A stretch of DNA of 64,000 nucleotides from Rhodococcus sp. KRD162 (GTDB taxonomy: Bacteria; Actinomycetota; Actinomycetes; Mycobacteriales; Mycobacteriaceae), in contig NZ_JABFAU010000002.1 of assembly GCF_017168335.1 (NCBI RefSeq), positions 62,001-126,000 on the forward strand, given 5' to 3'. The notes under the pieces were generated by a model. That model was not told the origin of the DNA, made no database searches, and saw nothing but the letters and a program-made list of their open reading frames with translations. A program made the translations under genes and the position numbers. Of the stretch, positions 10,153-18,867 are shown one piece after another (within the stretch, counting starts at the first letter, position 1; each line of letters opens with the position of its first letter).

Positions 10153-10374
10153 CGAACATGCACGGGAAGAGACCGAGCCACAACTCGGTTACACTCGGTG
10201 ACGACGCGCGTAGCTGCACGTCAGACGTCGTGGAATGCTCCCGAATCACCATGTGCACCCCGCACAGGCTTCTCTTACGGCGATCGAAACTGCCCACCGG
10301 CAGTCTCGCCACCTTGCATCTCGGCCCAAGGCCCGCAGGTGCAACACCCTGCCCGAAAGGCACTTTTCATCACT

Positions 10375-11778
10375 ATGACGACCCCACAAACATTTGCTGC
10401 ACTCGGTGTACCCCAGGCCATCGCGGATGTACTCGCGAGCCAGGGCAAGACCGAAGCCTTCCCCATCCAGGCCGATACGCTCCCCGACACACTGCAGGGA
10501 CGCGACGTGCTCGGACGCGGAAAGACCGGCAGCGGAAAGACACTCGCCTTCGCGATCCCGATGGTCGCTCGGCTCGCAGGCCAGCTTCCCGGCAATCGCA
10601 AGCCCGGCCGCCCGCGTGGCCTGATTCTCGCTCCGACGCGTGAGCTCGCCACCCAGATCGCCGTCGCAATCGAGCCCCTCGCCGCCGCGTACTCGCTGAA
10701 GGTCACCACGATCTTCGGTGGTGTGTCGCAGGTTCGCCAGGTCTCCGCGCTCAAGGGTGGAGTCGACATCGTCGTCGCCTGCCCCGGTCGCCTCGAAGAC
10801 CTGATGAAGCAGCGCCACCTCACGCTCGACGGCGTTCAGATCACCGTCCTCGACGAGGCCGATCACATGGCCGATCTGGGCTTCCTGCCTGTCGTCACCC
10901 GCATCCTCGCCGCCACCCCGGACAAGGGTCAGCGCATGCTGTTCTCGGCGACACTGGACAACGGCGTCGACAAGCTGGTCAAGCGCTTCCTACACAACCA
11001 GATCACGCACTCCGTCGACGAGGCCACCTCCCACGTCGAGGCCATGACGCACAGCGTCTTCGAGGTCGACGGCGTCGAAGCCAAGAAGAAGCTAGTCCAT
11101 CAGCTCGCCTCGGGCACCGGACGACGCATCCTGTTCATGCGCACCAAGCACCAGGCCCGCAAGCTGGCCAAGCAGCTCACCGACGCCGGAATCCCGTCCG
11201 TCGACCTGCACGGCAACCTCTCGCAGGCCGCACGTGACCGCAACCTCGCAGCCTTCTCCTCCGGCCAGGCTCGCGTTCTCGTCGCCACCGACGTCGCGGC
11301 CCGCGGCGTCCACGTCGACGACGTTCAGCTCGTCGTCCACGTCGATCCCCCGGCCGAGCACAAGGCGTACTTGCACCGCTCCGGCCGCACGGCGCGCGCC
11401 GGCAGCGCTGGCGACGTCGTGACCGTCGTCCTGCCCGAGCAGCGCAAGGACACCGCAGTGCTGCTGCGCAAGGCCGATATCAAGGTCACCCCGATCCGCG
11501 TCACCGCCGATTCGCCCGCAGTGGCGAACCTCGTCGGCGAGCAGGCCCGCTACGTCGAGCCTGCACCGCGAGTCGAGCAGGCACCCGCCCGCACCGGAGC
11601 CCCGCGCAACAGCAACGCTCGCCGCGGCGGCCCGGCCCGTTCGGGTGGTCAGCCGCGCAGTGGTGGTCAGCCGCGCAGCGGTGGCGGACAGCCCCGTTCC
11701 GGTGGACAGCCGCGTAGCGGTGGCGGCGGCCACAGCCGTCGTGCAGCAGGACCGGCTACGAGCCAGCGCAGCCGCTGA
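10375..11778 (+). CDS. DEAD-box RNA helicase
   Basis: A 467-residue ATP-dependent RNA helicase with all core motifs: Q motif (FPIQADTLP), Walker A GKTGSGKT, PTRELATQ, TPGRL-type CPGRLEDL, DEAD in VLDEADHM, SAT in FSATLD, VATDVAARGVHV and HRSGRTARAG. The C-terminal tail of about 60 residues is a low-complexity array of SGGQPR units rich in Arg and Gly, a usual RNA-binding tail. It most resembles RhlE-type helicases used in RNA decay or ribosome assembly, often cold-induced. The ATG at 10375 opens the Q-motif region. A 222-nt untranslated stretch lies upstream and could carry leader regulation. A strong terminator follows. Confidence 0.92.
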   Translation: MTTPQTFAALGVPQAIADVLASQGKTEAFPIQADTLPDTLQGRDVLGRGKTGSGKTLAFAIPMVARLAGQLPGNRKPGRPRGLILAPTRELATQIAVAIEPLAAAYSLKVTTIFGGVSQVRQVSALKGGVDIVVACPGRLEDLMKQRHLTLDGVQITVLDEADHMADLGFLPVVTRILAATPDKGQRMLFSATLDNGVDKLVKRFLHNQITHSVDEATSHVEAMTHSVFEVDGVEAKKKLVHQLASGTGRRILFMRTKHQARKLAKQLTDAGIPSVDLHGNLSQAARDRNLAAFSSGQARVLVATDVAARGVHVDDVQLVVHVDPPAEHKAYLHRSGRTARAGSAGDVVTVVLPEQRKDTAVLLRKADIKVTPIRVTADSPAVANLVGEQARYVEPAPRVEQAPARTGAPRNSNARRGGPARSGGQPRSGGQPRSGGGQPRSGGQPRSGGGGHSRRAAGPATSQRSR

Positions 11779-11788
11779 TCTCGGCCTG

Positions 11789-11829
11789 AGCGCGGAAAGC
11801 CCTTTTTACGAGGGCTTTCCGCGCTTTTC
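11789..11829 (+). terminator. Rho-independent terminator after the DEAD-box gene
   Basis: The inverted repeat AGCGCGGAAAGCCCT / AGGGCTTTCCGCGCT closes a short T-rich loop and is followed by TTTTCT. It lies 10 bp after the stop codon. Confidence 0.9.
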
Positions 11830-11933
11830 TGTTCTCACGCTCACCACCGCAGCAACTGCGCAAAGACCGGCCGGCCCGAACCACGGAAGTCACGTCGAAC
11901 AGTGTGTCTCGGTCGAGCTGGCACACTGGAGCG

Positions 11934-13664
11934 GTGACCGTCAGTTCTTCTCGCACTCCGAAGTCAGGGCCCCTCGGTCCTCAGGAATTGGCGACCGCCG
12001 CGGTCATGAGCAGCTTCACAGTCGCATTGACGGTGATCGGTGTGCTCGTGCCGATGGCAGCGATTCTTCAAGTCGTCGCGGCCGTTCCGATGTCGGTGGT
12101 CGCACTTCGGTATCGGACCCGTGCGCTTCTGACCGCTGCGGTAGCAGGCACCCTCGTCGGATTCGTCGCTGCCGGTACACAGACGGCACTCACCGTGGCG
12201 AGCGCGGCGCTGTTGGGCGGCCTGGTCGGGCGAGCGAAGCGCAAGAAGCAAGGCCTGTTCGGTGTGCTGGTCACCTCGATGGTCGTCGGGCCCGCACTGG
12301 GAGCCCTGACGGTGTTGCTCTTGCTGATCCTCGTTCCGCTGCGAACGTTGTTCCTCGACACCCTTCGCAACACCCTCGAGGGCGTGTCCAGGTTGCTCGA
12401 GCGCACGTCGGCCTTGCAGGGTGCCGCCGATGTGCTCCGCAGCAGCTCCACCGCGGTGCTCGACAACTGGTGGTGGTGGGTCGGCGGTTCCATCGCGTTC
12501 GGGATCGTCACCGGAACACTGTTCGCCTGGCTGATCCTCACCGCCATCCTCGACCGTCTCTCCACCATCCCCACCCCCGAAGCTCTTGTCTCGAGCACCG
12601 ACGACGACGAGATCGGGCCGTTGCCGGTCACCCTCGCCTCGGTCGGTTATCGGTACCCGGGAAGCGCCACAGCTGCATTGACCGGAGTCGACCTACACAT
12701 CGAACACGGTGAGTTCGTCGCGATCGTCGGTCACAACGGCTCCGGCAAATCGACCCTGACGAGGATCATCGCCGGCCTCGAACCGTCGGAAGGCACCGTC
12801 AGCAGGCCCGGCGCAACCGGTCTCGGCCGATACGGTGGCACCGCCATGGTCCTGCAGCGACCCGAGAGCCAGATCCTCGGTACTCGCGTCGCCGACGACG
12901 TTGTGTGGGGTCTACCGCCTGGCGACTCCCGGCCCGACGTCGAGGCACTGCTCGTCGAGGTGGGTCTCGGCGGCATGGGTGCCCGTGACACCGCATCCCT
13001 GTCCGGTGGCGAGATGCAGCGCCTCGCCGTGGCCGCAGCATTGGCACGCCGTCCTGCCCTGCTCATCGCCGATGAAGCAACCGCCATGATCGACGCGTCC
13101 GGACGCGAGCATCTGGTCTCACTCCTCGCCGAACTACCTCGCAGACATGGCATGTCGGTCGTGCTCGTCACCCATCATGTTTCAGAAACCGTTGCCGCAG
13201 ATCGCGTGGTGCACTTGCACGAGGGGTATCAGGTGCAGCACGACTCGGCGTGGATGCAACCGAGTACCGTCAATTCTGCTGTACTGCATGATAATTCGAG
13301 CCAGCGTCTACTCGAAGTGGTCGACGTTCAACACACCTACAACCGTCGCACTCCCTGGGCTCAGGTCGCACTGAACGGGATCGACATCACTGTCAAGCGT
13401 GGTGAAGGAGTTCTCGTTCTCGGCGGAAACGGTTCGGGCAAGTCCACTCTGGCCTGGATCATGGCCGGACTCACCGGCCCGACGAAGGGCACCGCGCAAC
13501 TCGACGGCAAGGCCATGACCACACGGGTAGGCGACGTTGGACTGGCATTTCAGCATTCTCGCCTGCAGTTGCAGCGCCGCACCGTCTCCGAGGACATCGC
13601 CGCCGCAGCCGGGCCCGAAACAGGTTCTGCCACCTTCTCGCAGCGGGGCGCAACTGCGAGCTGA
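11934..13664 (+). pseudogene. ECF-type transporter fusion (DUF2232 membrane domain + tandem ATPases), 3'-truncated
   Basis: The GTG start opens a 576-residue reading frame resembling Rv2326c: five to six membrane helices of a DUF2232/substrate-capture domain (about 15–205), a complete CbiO-like ATPase (Walker A GHNGSGKST, signature LSGGEMQR, Walker B LLIADEATA), then a second ATPase with Walker A GGNGSGKST. The second ATPase runs through its Q-loop (LAFQHSRLQLQRRTVSEDIAAAAG) and then changes to unrelated residues that end 17 codons later. Its signature, Walker B and His switch are missing, and no EcfT gene follows. Native sequence ends near 13612, the left junction of the accessory segment. 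Vitamin or metal uptake through this system is probably lost. Confidence 0.85.
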
Positions 13665-14268
13665 ACCAACTCCGCGTCCCTGCGACGGTCAGGCCCTGCT
13701 TCGCGACGTCGCGGAGTAGAGGTTCACCGGCGGCTGCCGCAGCGCGGAACTCGTCTTCGGCGTATGTGACGATGCGACCGTCGTTGCCGGTCCACGTGGT
13801 GACCAGTCGGGCGAGTTCGGTTAACCGTTCTTCCCACGCATCGTCCCCGCCGTGGACAGGGGCAGCGGTGCGCACCAGGAGCAGGTCGATGTCGCTGTCG
13901 AGTTGCATGCGGCCGGTCGCCGCCGATCCGAACACCGCGGCGTACCGCAACGTCTTGCCCCACCCGTCCAGATGCTCTTCCAGGCGCCCGAGGAAGGTGG
14001 AGTTCAGTCGCGAGAGCGCCATTATGGGCTCGGCCGCGAGGTGCTCGGAGTTGAGGCGGTAGGTGTTGGTCCTACCCACCTGGTCGTGCAGCACCACACC
14101 CTGTGCGACGAGGCGGGTGAGGACCTTCCGGATGCCCTCGCCCGAACGGGTGGCGAGGATGCGCTGGACCTGGCTGACCGTAAACGTGACGCCCGCGCTC
14201 GCCAAGACAGCAAGCACATCGCCATCCAAGGTCGGCGTCACCGTTGTGAACGGCCGGTTCAACTGCAT
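13471..14268 (-). CDS. HTH–nucleotidyltransferase (MNT-type) protein, C-terminus runs across the junction
   Basis: The ATG at 14268 has a strong site (GAGGAGG) upstream. Residues 10–75 form a winged helix (VSQVQRILATRSGEGIRKVLTRLV…NTYRLN). Residues 105–135 hold the nucleotidyltransferase core YAAVFGSAATGRMQLDSDIDLLLV, with the GS…SDID metal site of minimal NTases. From about residue 205 the text becomes Arg-rich and is antisense to the ECF gene, so the native C-terminus lies near 13615–13660. MNT proteins usually pair with a HEPN-domain partner immediately downstream in a toxin–antitoxin-like unit; that partner would lie exactly where the segment is cut, so it may have been lost. Both points on the partner are inference. 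Confidence 0.75.
   Translation of the reverse strand: MQLNRPFTTVTPTLDGDVLAVLASAGVTFTVSQVQRILATRSGEGIRKVLTRLVAQGVVLHDQVGRTNTYRLNSEHLAAEPIMALSRLNSTFLGRLEEHLDGWGKTLRYAAVFGSAATGRMQLDSDIDLLLVRTAAPVHGGDDAWEERLTELARLVTTWTGNDGRIVTYAEDEFRAAAAAGEPLLRDVAKQGLTVAGTRSWFSSQLRPAARRWQNLFRARLRRRCPRRRCGAATAGENAEMPVQRRLPVWSWPCRRVARCPSSGR
13604..13613. other. left junction of the accessory segment, 10-bp match
   Basis: The ECF gene loses family similarity at this point. The 10-mer CGCAGCCGGG here recurs in the same orientation at 32123–32132, beside the right junction, 18,519 bp away. It is read as a junction microhomology rather than a proven attachment site. Confidence 0.5.
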
Positions 14269-14462
14269 GACAGGCGCCTCCTCGGTTCAAACTAAAATTA
14301 GACTATGCCCACTATATTTGGCGTAGTGCGTGAGAAATCGAGCACGACGACAGCTCGGCCGGTTCCGCGTCGGGCACAATTCCCTGACCGGCTCGTGTCA
14401 GTCATTGGACAATGGAGAAGAGTTGAGCGGACCCGCTCGACGAGGAAAGTGAGGGTACGTCG

Positions 14463-14723
14463 ATGGCGAAATCACTGAAAGTGTACGGGTGGCGCGGATT
14501 TCGCGACGGCACGCAATCGCGCGAGGTGATCGCAGCTGAGTCCATCGCAGACGTGTTGCGCCGAGCCGGGATCACCCGAGCAGACTGGAAATGGTCCGGC
14601 GGCGAGACCGGCAACCCTGAGGAGGTTGCAATTGCGACCGCCAATCCCGGCACAGTGTTCTGGCATCCACTCGACGAGCACCCCACGGACCGAGCGTGGC
14701 GTGAGGGTTCTGCAACGACGTGA
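14463..14723 (+). CDS. small hypothetical protein (86 aa)
   Basis: I do not recognise this protein. It is 86 residues, soluble, with a Trp/Gly-rich middle (WKWSGGETGNPEE) and an acidic end. Codon use and a clear site (GAGGAAAGTGAGGG upstream of the ATG) make it credible. It lies alone, divergent from the nucleotidyltransferase gene, and is followed 43 bp later by a hairpin terminator. Proteins of this size and style are frequent on actinobacterial plasmids. No function can be assigned. Confidence 0.6.
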   Translation: MAKSLKVYGWRGFRDGTQSREVIAAESIADVLRRAGITRADWKWSGGETGNPEEVAIATANPGTVFWHPLDEHPTDRAWREGSATT

Positions 14724-14766
14724 CGTGCGAGGTTGCGCCGATGCGAGCGCCTCGGATGGACCACGA

Positions 14767-14799
14767 AAGCCGCCGTCTCCCTGAGGATGACGGCGGCTT
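14767..14799. terminator. hairpin terminator between convergent small genes
   Basis: The 11-bp arms AAGCCGCCGTC and GACGGCGGCTT are perfectly complementary around an 11-nt loop. They sit between the stops of the genes at 14463 and 14826, so it can serve both strands. Confidence 0.75.
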
Positions 14800-14825
14800 C
14801 GTCGTTGAACAAGATAACGGAGACG

Positions 14826-15215
14826 TCAGTAGACCTTAGGCCCGACGGTCGCCCAGTTCCACAATGCGAAGATGCTCAACATGACCTCGTCGATGCTGCC
14901 GAGGTCGGTATCGCGTTGCGCGAGTTCCTCGCCCGAAACTTCGGAGACGGTCAACCACGAGGCAGAACTGCCTGTGTGTGCAGTGATGTTCCACGAGCCA
15001 GCGCCCTGATTGACGGTGGTCAGGACGCCGTCGGCGTTGACATGGGCGAGCGCGCCGGGGGCATAGTCCAGCGTGGGGTCGCTCTGTGTGATCTCGAAGA
15101 GTTGGTCGGCGTGAGCCTGGTTCAGTGGTACTCGCTGGCCTTGTCTGCCCACGAGGTCCAGGTCAGGACGTTCGGCGCTCACGGCCTCGAGGCGAACTGC
15201 GAAATCGGTCGGCAT
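14826..15215 (-). CDS. hypothetical protein (129 aa)
   Basis: A soluble 129-residue protein that I do not recognise. The ATG is preceded by ATAAGGACCAC, a good ribosome site. The protein has an N-terminal acidic stretch, a central beta-rich part (VNADGVLTTVNQGAGSWNITAHTGSSASWLTV) and a Trp-containing C-terminus (ALWNWATVGPKVY). The central part reads like an Ig-like or bacterial lectin-type strand set, but this is weak. It is monocistronic, and the gene upstream on the same strand is far away. Confidence 0.6.
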   Translation of the reverse strand: MPTDFAVRLEAVSAERPDLDLVGRQGQRVPLNQAHADQLFEITQSDPTLDYAPGALAHVNADGVLTTVNQGAGSWNITAHTGSSASWLTVSEVSGEELAQRDTDLGSIDEVMLSIFALWNWATVGPKVY

Positions 15216-15582
15216 ATGTGGTCCTTATCATGCTGTTGAGTGAATGATTGTGTGTGCCTAGTCTATTCGTGTTTCGAGTGTGGTGGCGTCCTCGTGGTTT
15301 CTGTGGAGGCGTTGTGGAATGCGGTGTGCACGCTGGTGGACACTCGGTGAAGTCGGGAGGGCGGAGCGGCAGGCGTGCGTCAGTGGACGGTTCGTCGGGG
15401 GTTCGGGTGCCGTGCCTCTCGTGTTCCGGCCCGTTAGTCCGGGAAGTAGCGCTGTGACACAGACCGTTTCGAGTGAGAGCATTGCCGTGGACGGCGCACT
15501 GTGCTCCGGCGTGGAGTGCGGGTGAGCTCGGCCGAATCGCGCTGATCGGCGTGATCGCAGGATGTTTGGAAGAGAGAAGACA
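15216..15582. other. 367-bp stretch without a convincing gene
   Basis: Several open frames cross this region on both strands, but none has a ribosome site together with sensible composition. It probably holds promoters for the divergent gene at 14826 and for the microprotein pair starting at 15583. Confidence 0.4.
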
Positions 15583-15741
15583 GTGGCAGAGAAGCAATGC
15601 GGGTGTGGGCATGGGGAGACGTTGCACGATGAGGACAATCGTTTCGCGAAGGGGCGAAAGCGTCACTGCAGCGGCAGCAACGGGTACACGACAGTGGGTG
15701 GCGAGACCCCATGCCGGTGCAGGGGATTCGAGAAGGTATGA
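15583..15741 (+). CDS. Cys/His-rich microprotein (52 aa)
   Basis: A 52-residue reading frame starting at a GTG after GGAAGAGAGAAGA. It contains CGCGH near the start, HC in the middle (KRHCSGS) and CRC near the end, an arrangement that could hold zinc. It is basic overall (FAKGRKRH). The stop TGA overlaps the ATG of the next small gene as ATGA, which is strong evidence that both are translated. I do not know the family. A zinc-ribbon or nucleic-acid-binding microprotein is the most natural reading, but that is inference. Confidence 0.55.
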   Translation: MAEKQCGCGHGETLHDEDNRFAKGRKRHCSGSNGYTTVGGETPCRCRGFEKV

Positions 15742-15914
15742 AATCAGCGTCGAGCGGGAAGGCGGCGACGGAATCGACGGTGGTCCGCAACGGTGTGACG
15801 GTGACGGTTCGGCGGTGGGATGGAGGGTCGGTTGTCGAAGCGTCGTGCGAGTGTTTCGGGTTGGCCCTGCGGGTTCACAGCGAGCCGTCCTGCCCGAATC
15901 GGCGATCGAGCTAG
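15738..15914 (+). CDS. second Cys-containing microprotein (58 aa), coupled to the previous one
   Basis: A 58-residue protein starting at the ATG inside the ATGA overlap with the upstream gene. It has a beta-rich half (STVVRNGVTVTVRRWDGGSVVEA) followed by CECFG…H…C near the end, again a possible metal site. The coupling suggests that the two microproteins act together. An in-frame start 27 nt earlier exists but would abolish the overlap. No homolog comes to mind; function unknown. Confidence 0.55.
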   Translation: MKSASSGKAATESTVVRNGVTVTVRRWDGGSVVEASCECFGLALRVHSEPSCPNRRSS

Positions 15915-16074
15915 GTAGCTGATCGTGGCGTGACGCGCTGGCGGTGGTATCGGGTGTGGGCCCCGTTGGCTCTGGGGAGTCGGCGGGGCCGCTTCGTGTC
16001 TGCAGGTGATTCTGCCTCCGGCCCCGGACCGGGATGAGCAGGTGGCGTGTGGGCCTGTGCAGTCGATGTCTTCT

Positions 16075-16110
16075 TTCACAATTTGTGAAGTAGTCTTCTG
16101 TATCAGTGAA
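16075..16110. promoter_or_regulatory. paired palindromic operators upstream of the HTH fusion gene
   Basis: Site 1 (16075–16089) is the perfect palindrome TTCACAATTTGTGAA. Site 2 (16096–16110), TTCTGTATCAGTGAA, keeps the outer TTC and GTGAA. The two start 21 bp apart, two helical turns, so bound proteins would face the same side. They lie 25–60 bp before the start codon. Confidence 0.65.
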
Positions 16111-16134
16111 GAGAGAGGTTGGGGGAGGTGTGGC

Positions 16135-17463
16135 GTGAAGGTGTACTACTGGCGCAAACCGAGTGATCGTCGGCTTTACCTGCAAGCGGCAGCGAACAAG
16201 GCCGAGTTGGGGCGCATCAACGCGATGACGCGGAACGACCTGCAGAAGGCCGGATGTGAGGAACTGACGGTCGCAGGTGGCAGCGCCGCGATCGGCGACG
16301 CCGACGACGTCAGGACGGCATTGGACCTCGCGCTGGGAAGTCCGGGAGCGCGCTTCCAGAAGGCCGCACGAGGCAAGGGGGAATGGCAGGCCGACTCCAC
16401 GCACACCAGCCCTGCGTTGGCGTGGTCGAGCCCGCACGAGGGGTTGCCTGCTGCCCTCAGGTCGAGGACGGTCAAGCCGCAGAAGGTTCAGGCGGCTACC
16501 GGCGGCGACGGTGCTGTGTACGTCATCGCAGACGCGGAGAAGACCAGCGGCGGTGACACCGTCTGGGTGTTGTTCCTCAACGGCCGACTGATTGCCCGGA
16601 TGCCGCACAACCGCGGCACCTTGACGGGTTTCGCGGAGTGGCTCGCTGATTCGTCGCCGGAGAAGGAGCAGCTCCGCGACCGCTACCGGCACCTGCTCGG
16701 ACTGCTCGCCGACGCAGACATCGACCGCGCCGAGATGCTCGCGGAGGCAGCACGACTGTTCGGCGCCGAGGAGCAATTGGCCCCGAACGGCATGAAGATC
16801 GGCCAACGGGTGTGGGCTGGCGGTGACCGTTCCCGCACACTCCGTATTCGCCGTATCGACGCCTACGACTGGACCCGAGTGACGGTCACTCCGGTCGCAG
16901 TGATGCCGACGGTGGAGCTGACCAGCGCCATGAGCTGGTCCGAGGGTGAGGCGGATCGGATCGCCGAACACCGTCGAACTCTGTCCCAGTATCGGGACAG
17001 GCCGGTGATGTCGCCGAACGGATTGATCGAAGAGGAACCTGTCGTGTGGGGTGACGGATTCCGCGGGGAGATCGTCCGGCTGCGTAAACCGGGTGGTGTG
17101 ACGGCGACAGTTGCGGTGTCGCAGCGTGGCTCGAGTCTGCTGGCGCAGGAACTGGACTTCGACGAGTTGACCTTGCCGAACAAGATCAGCCTGCCGTTGT
17201 TCCGGTCCGACACCCAAGCTGCGGTGCTCGCTACCCTCTACGTCGATCCCGGTGCGGAACTGACTCTTTCGGAGCTGGCGGAGCGTACGGGAGCGGCATT
17301 GTCGGGGATTCACCGCGAGATCACACGCCTCGCAGACGCCGGTTTGATCTGTGAGCGCAGGCAGGGCACGAACCGTCTGGTCCGGCCGAACCTCGAGCAC
17401 CCTGCATCCGAACCGATCCAAGATCTGTTGGCGCTGGCATTGCCCAGCGAGAGCGGTGAGTAG
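16135..17463 (+). CDS. hypothetical protein with C-terminal winged helix (442 aa)
   Basis: The GTG at 16135 follows GGGGGAGG and opens a 442-residue protein. Residues 1–350 match no family I recognise; they contain short blocks such as KVYYWRKPSDRRLYLQ and a VLFLNGRLIARMP strand pair. Residues 360–440 are a clear winged helix (QAAVLATLYVDPGAELTLSELAERTGAALSGIHREITRLADAGL…RLVRPNLEHP). That is the N-terminal DNA-binding module normally seen in HTH–nucleotidyltransferase proteins, but here it ends the protein with no NTase domain. Palindromic sites in front of the gene suggest autoregulation (inference). Confidence 0.65.
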   Translation: MKVYYWRKPSDRRLYLQAAANKAELGRINAMTRNDLQKAGCEELTVAGGSAAIGDADDVRTALDLALGSPGARFQKAARGKGEWQADSTHTSPALAWSSPHEGLPAALRSRTVKPQKVQAATGGDGAVYVIADAEKTSGGDTVWVLFLNGRLIARMPHNRGTLTGFAEWLADSSPEKEQLRDRYRHLLGLLADADIDRAEMLAEAARLFGAEEQLAPNGMKIGQRVWAGGDRSRTLRIRRIDAYDWTRVTVTPVAVMPTVELTSAMSWSEGEADRIAEHRRTLSQYRDRPVMSPNGLIEEEPVVWGDGFRGEIVRLRKPGGVTATVAVSQRGSSLLAQELDFDELTLPNKISLPLFRSDTQAAVLATLYVDPGAELTLSELAERTGAALSGIHREITRLADAGLICERRQGTNRLVRPNLEHPASEPIQDLLALALPSESGE

Positions 17464-17553
17464 CCGTGCAAGCGCACCGCTGGTTGCGCTTGCACCCTGG
17501 GGGTCGGTCAGCACTCATCCGAACCCTCCCAACCCGTCGACAGAGGACGCGTC

Positions 17554-18087
17554 ATGAGCGCGAAGGATGCACGACTCGACAAGGATTCGCCCTCTTCTCC
17601 GCCATCCGGAGTGCGGTGTGAATCTCGTACCCGGCACCGCCGCCAAGCGTTGCTCGAGGATTTCAGCACGGTGGCCATCGCCGTCGGAATCCTCGTGACG
17701 ATGGTGGGGGTCGCGGTGTTCACCATTTCCTCTGTGGTGTGGCTGGCGGAGTCTCGCGATCTGCTGCGGTATGTGGGGATCTCGACCGATGGCGAACCCG
17801 GCGGCTACCGGGACTCCGAAAGCCGGAATATTGCACTGCCTGCCGCGATCGTGGGTGCGGCGCTGCTGGCTGTCGGTCTTGTCGCAGATTCGGTGCGCAC
17901 GTCGCGGGGCAATCGCACGGACCGGCGTGGGGGTGGCGCGGCGACGAATGTTCACGTCGTTCCATCGCCGGTAGTCCGCACCCCCTTGCAGACACATGGA
18001 CCCTCCCGAAAAGCTCCTCATCTCGAAATGTTCCCTGTCACTGAACAATCGGCACTGTCGATACGAAGAACGGACACCTGGTCGTGA
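17554..18087 (+). CDS. two-pass membrane protein (177 aa)
   Basis: An unknown membrane protein. An N-terminal charged region of about 35 residues is followed by a helix (VAIAVGILVTMVGVAVFTISSVVWL), a short outside loop and a second helix (LPAAIVGAALLAVGLVA). The C-terminal tail of about 65 residues is basic and cytoplasmic if the N-terminus is inside. Its last 4 bases (GTGA) overlap the start of the TetR gene, so the two are coupled and probably share a signal or control circuit. The start is the ATG at 17554; function unknown. Confidence 0.65.
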   Translation: MSAKDARLDKDSPSSPPSGVRCESRTRHRRQALLEDFSTVAIAVGILVTMVGVAVFTISSVVWLAESRDLLRYVGISTDGEPGGYRDSESRNIALPAAIVGAALLAVGLVADSVRTSRGNRTDRRGGGAATNVHVVPSPVVRTPLQTHGPSRKAPHLEMFPVTEQSALSIRRTDTWS

Positions 18088-18716
18088 ACAACTCGAACAA
18101 TGCGCCGAAGCAGTCGGTGGAACGAGCGCGATACGTACGGAAGCAACCGCGGGCGATCGCCACCCATGAGCGGGTCGTGTTGGGGTCGGCGAAAGTCTTT
18201 GACGAGATCGGATTCGCCGCCACCAGCATCACGGACATGATCGACAGCGCAGGTCTGTCGAAAGGTGCAGTGTTCTATCACTTCGCGTCGAAGGAGGCCA
18301 TTGCGCAGCACATTGTCGGGCGGTGGTCCGAGGCGGTCACTGGGGAGTTCGGTGTTGCTGCGCTGAGCGAGGAGCCGGTGCCCACGAAACTGCGGGTCGT
18401 CTTCGCTTCCCTCGCCGAGCGTATGTCCGGCGACGTGCCATGCCGCGCCGGGCTGAAGCTCAGTCTCGATTCCGGAGTGGAGGGAGCCGCCGACGCGTAC
18501 CGACATTTCATGGAGATGGCGGCGGCGCTCGTCGGCTGCGGCATCGACGACGGAACATTCCTGGACGAGCCACGCACACGCCGACTCGCCTTCAACTTGT
18601 GCAGCGGCTTCACGGCGGCGGTGCTGCTGGGCGGAATGGAGGCGGGCGGACCCGATCTTGTGACCAGAGTCGAGGACGTCGTGTCGGCGCACCTGGCGGC
18701 GGTCTCTGCGCCCTGA
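18084..18716 (+). CDS. TetR-family regulator, gamma-butyrolactone-receptor-like
   Basis: A 210-residue regulator with the TetR DNA-binding domain at about 24–70: THERVVLGSAKVFDEIGFAATSITDMIDSAGLSKGAVFYHFASKEAIA. The wording of this domain is that of ArpA/ScbR-type gamma-butyrolactone receptors. The C-terminal ligand domain is all-helical and has two or three Cys. Receptors of this group repress until an autoinducer binds. No butyrolactone synthase (AfsA type) is in the window, so it may listen to a signal made elsewhere. It is coupled by a GTGA overlap to the membrane protein before it. Confidence 0.8.
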   Translation: MNNSNNAPKQSVERARYVRKQPRAIATHERVVLGSAKVFDEIGFAATSITDMIDSAGLSKGAVFYHFASKEAIAQHIVGRWSEAVTGEFGVAALSEEPVPTKLRVVFASLAERMSGDVPCRAGLKLSLDSGVEGAADAYRHFMEMAAALVGCGIDDGTFLDEPRTRRLAFNLCSGFTAAVLLGGMEAGGPDLVTRVEDVVSAHLAAVSAP

Positions 18717-18867
18717 GTGACCCGATGCCACGGCACTGATAACCCCCCTTATCAATGCGCGTGGGTTCGGCAAAGATGTTGCGGCGCAGTTCAGGACGTG
18801 TATGTGGTCGTGGTCGGCGCACTACACTCATGCGCACTAATCGCCGACAAAAGCAGGAGAGAGCATC

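Noticed and set aside
14305..14484. 59-codon frame upstream of and overlapping the 86-aa gene
   Set aside because: No ribosome site, basic low-information sequence, and it overlaps a better-supported gene.
15163..17514. Long minus-strand open frame (783 codons)
   Set aside because: Pro/Arg/Ser/His-rich composition without motifs; the plus strand has a well-started protein with a winged helix and coupled microproteins.
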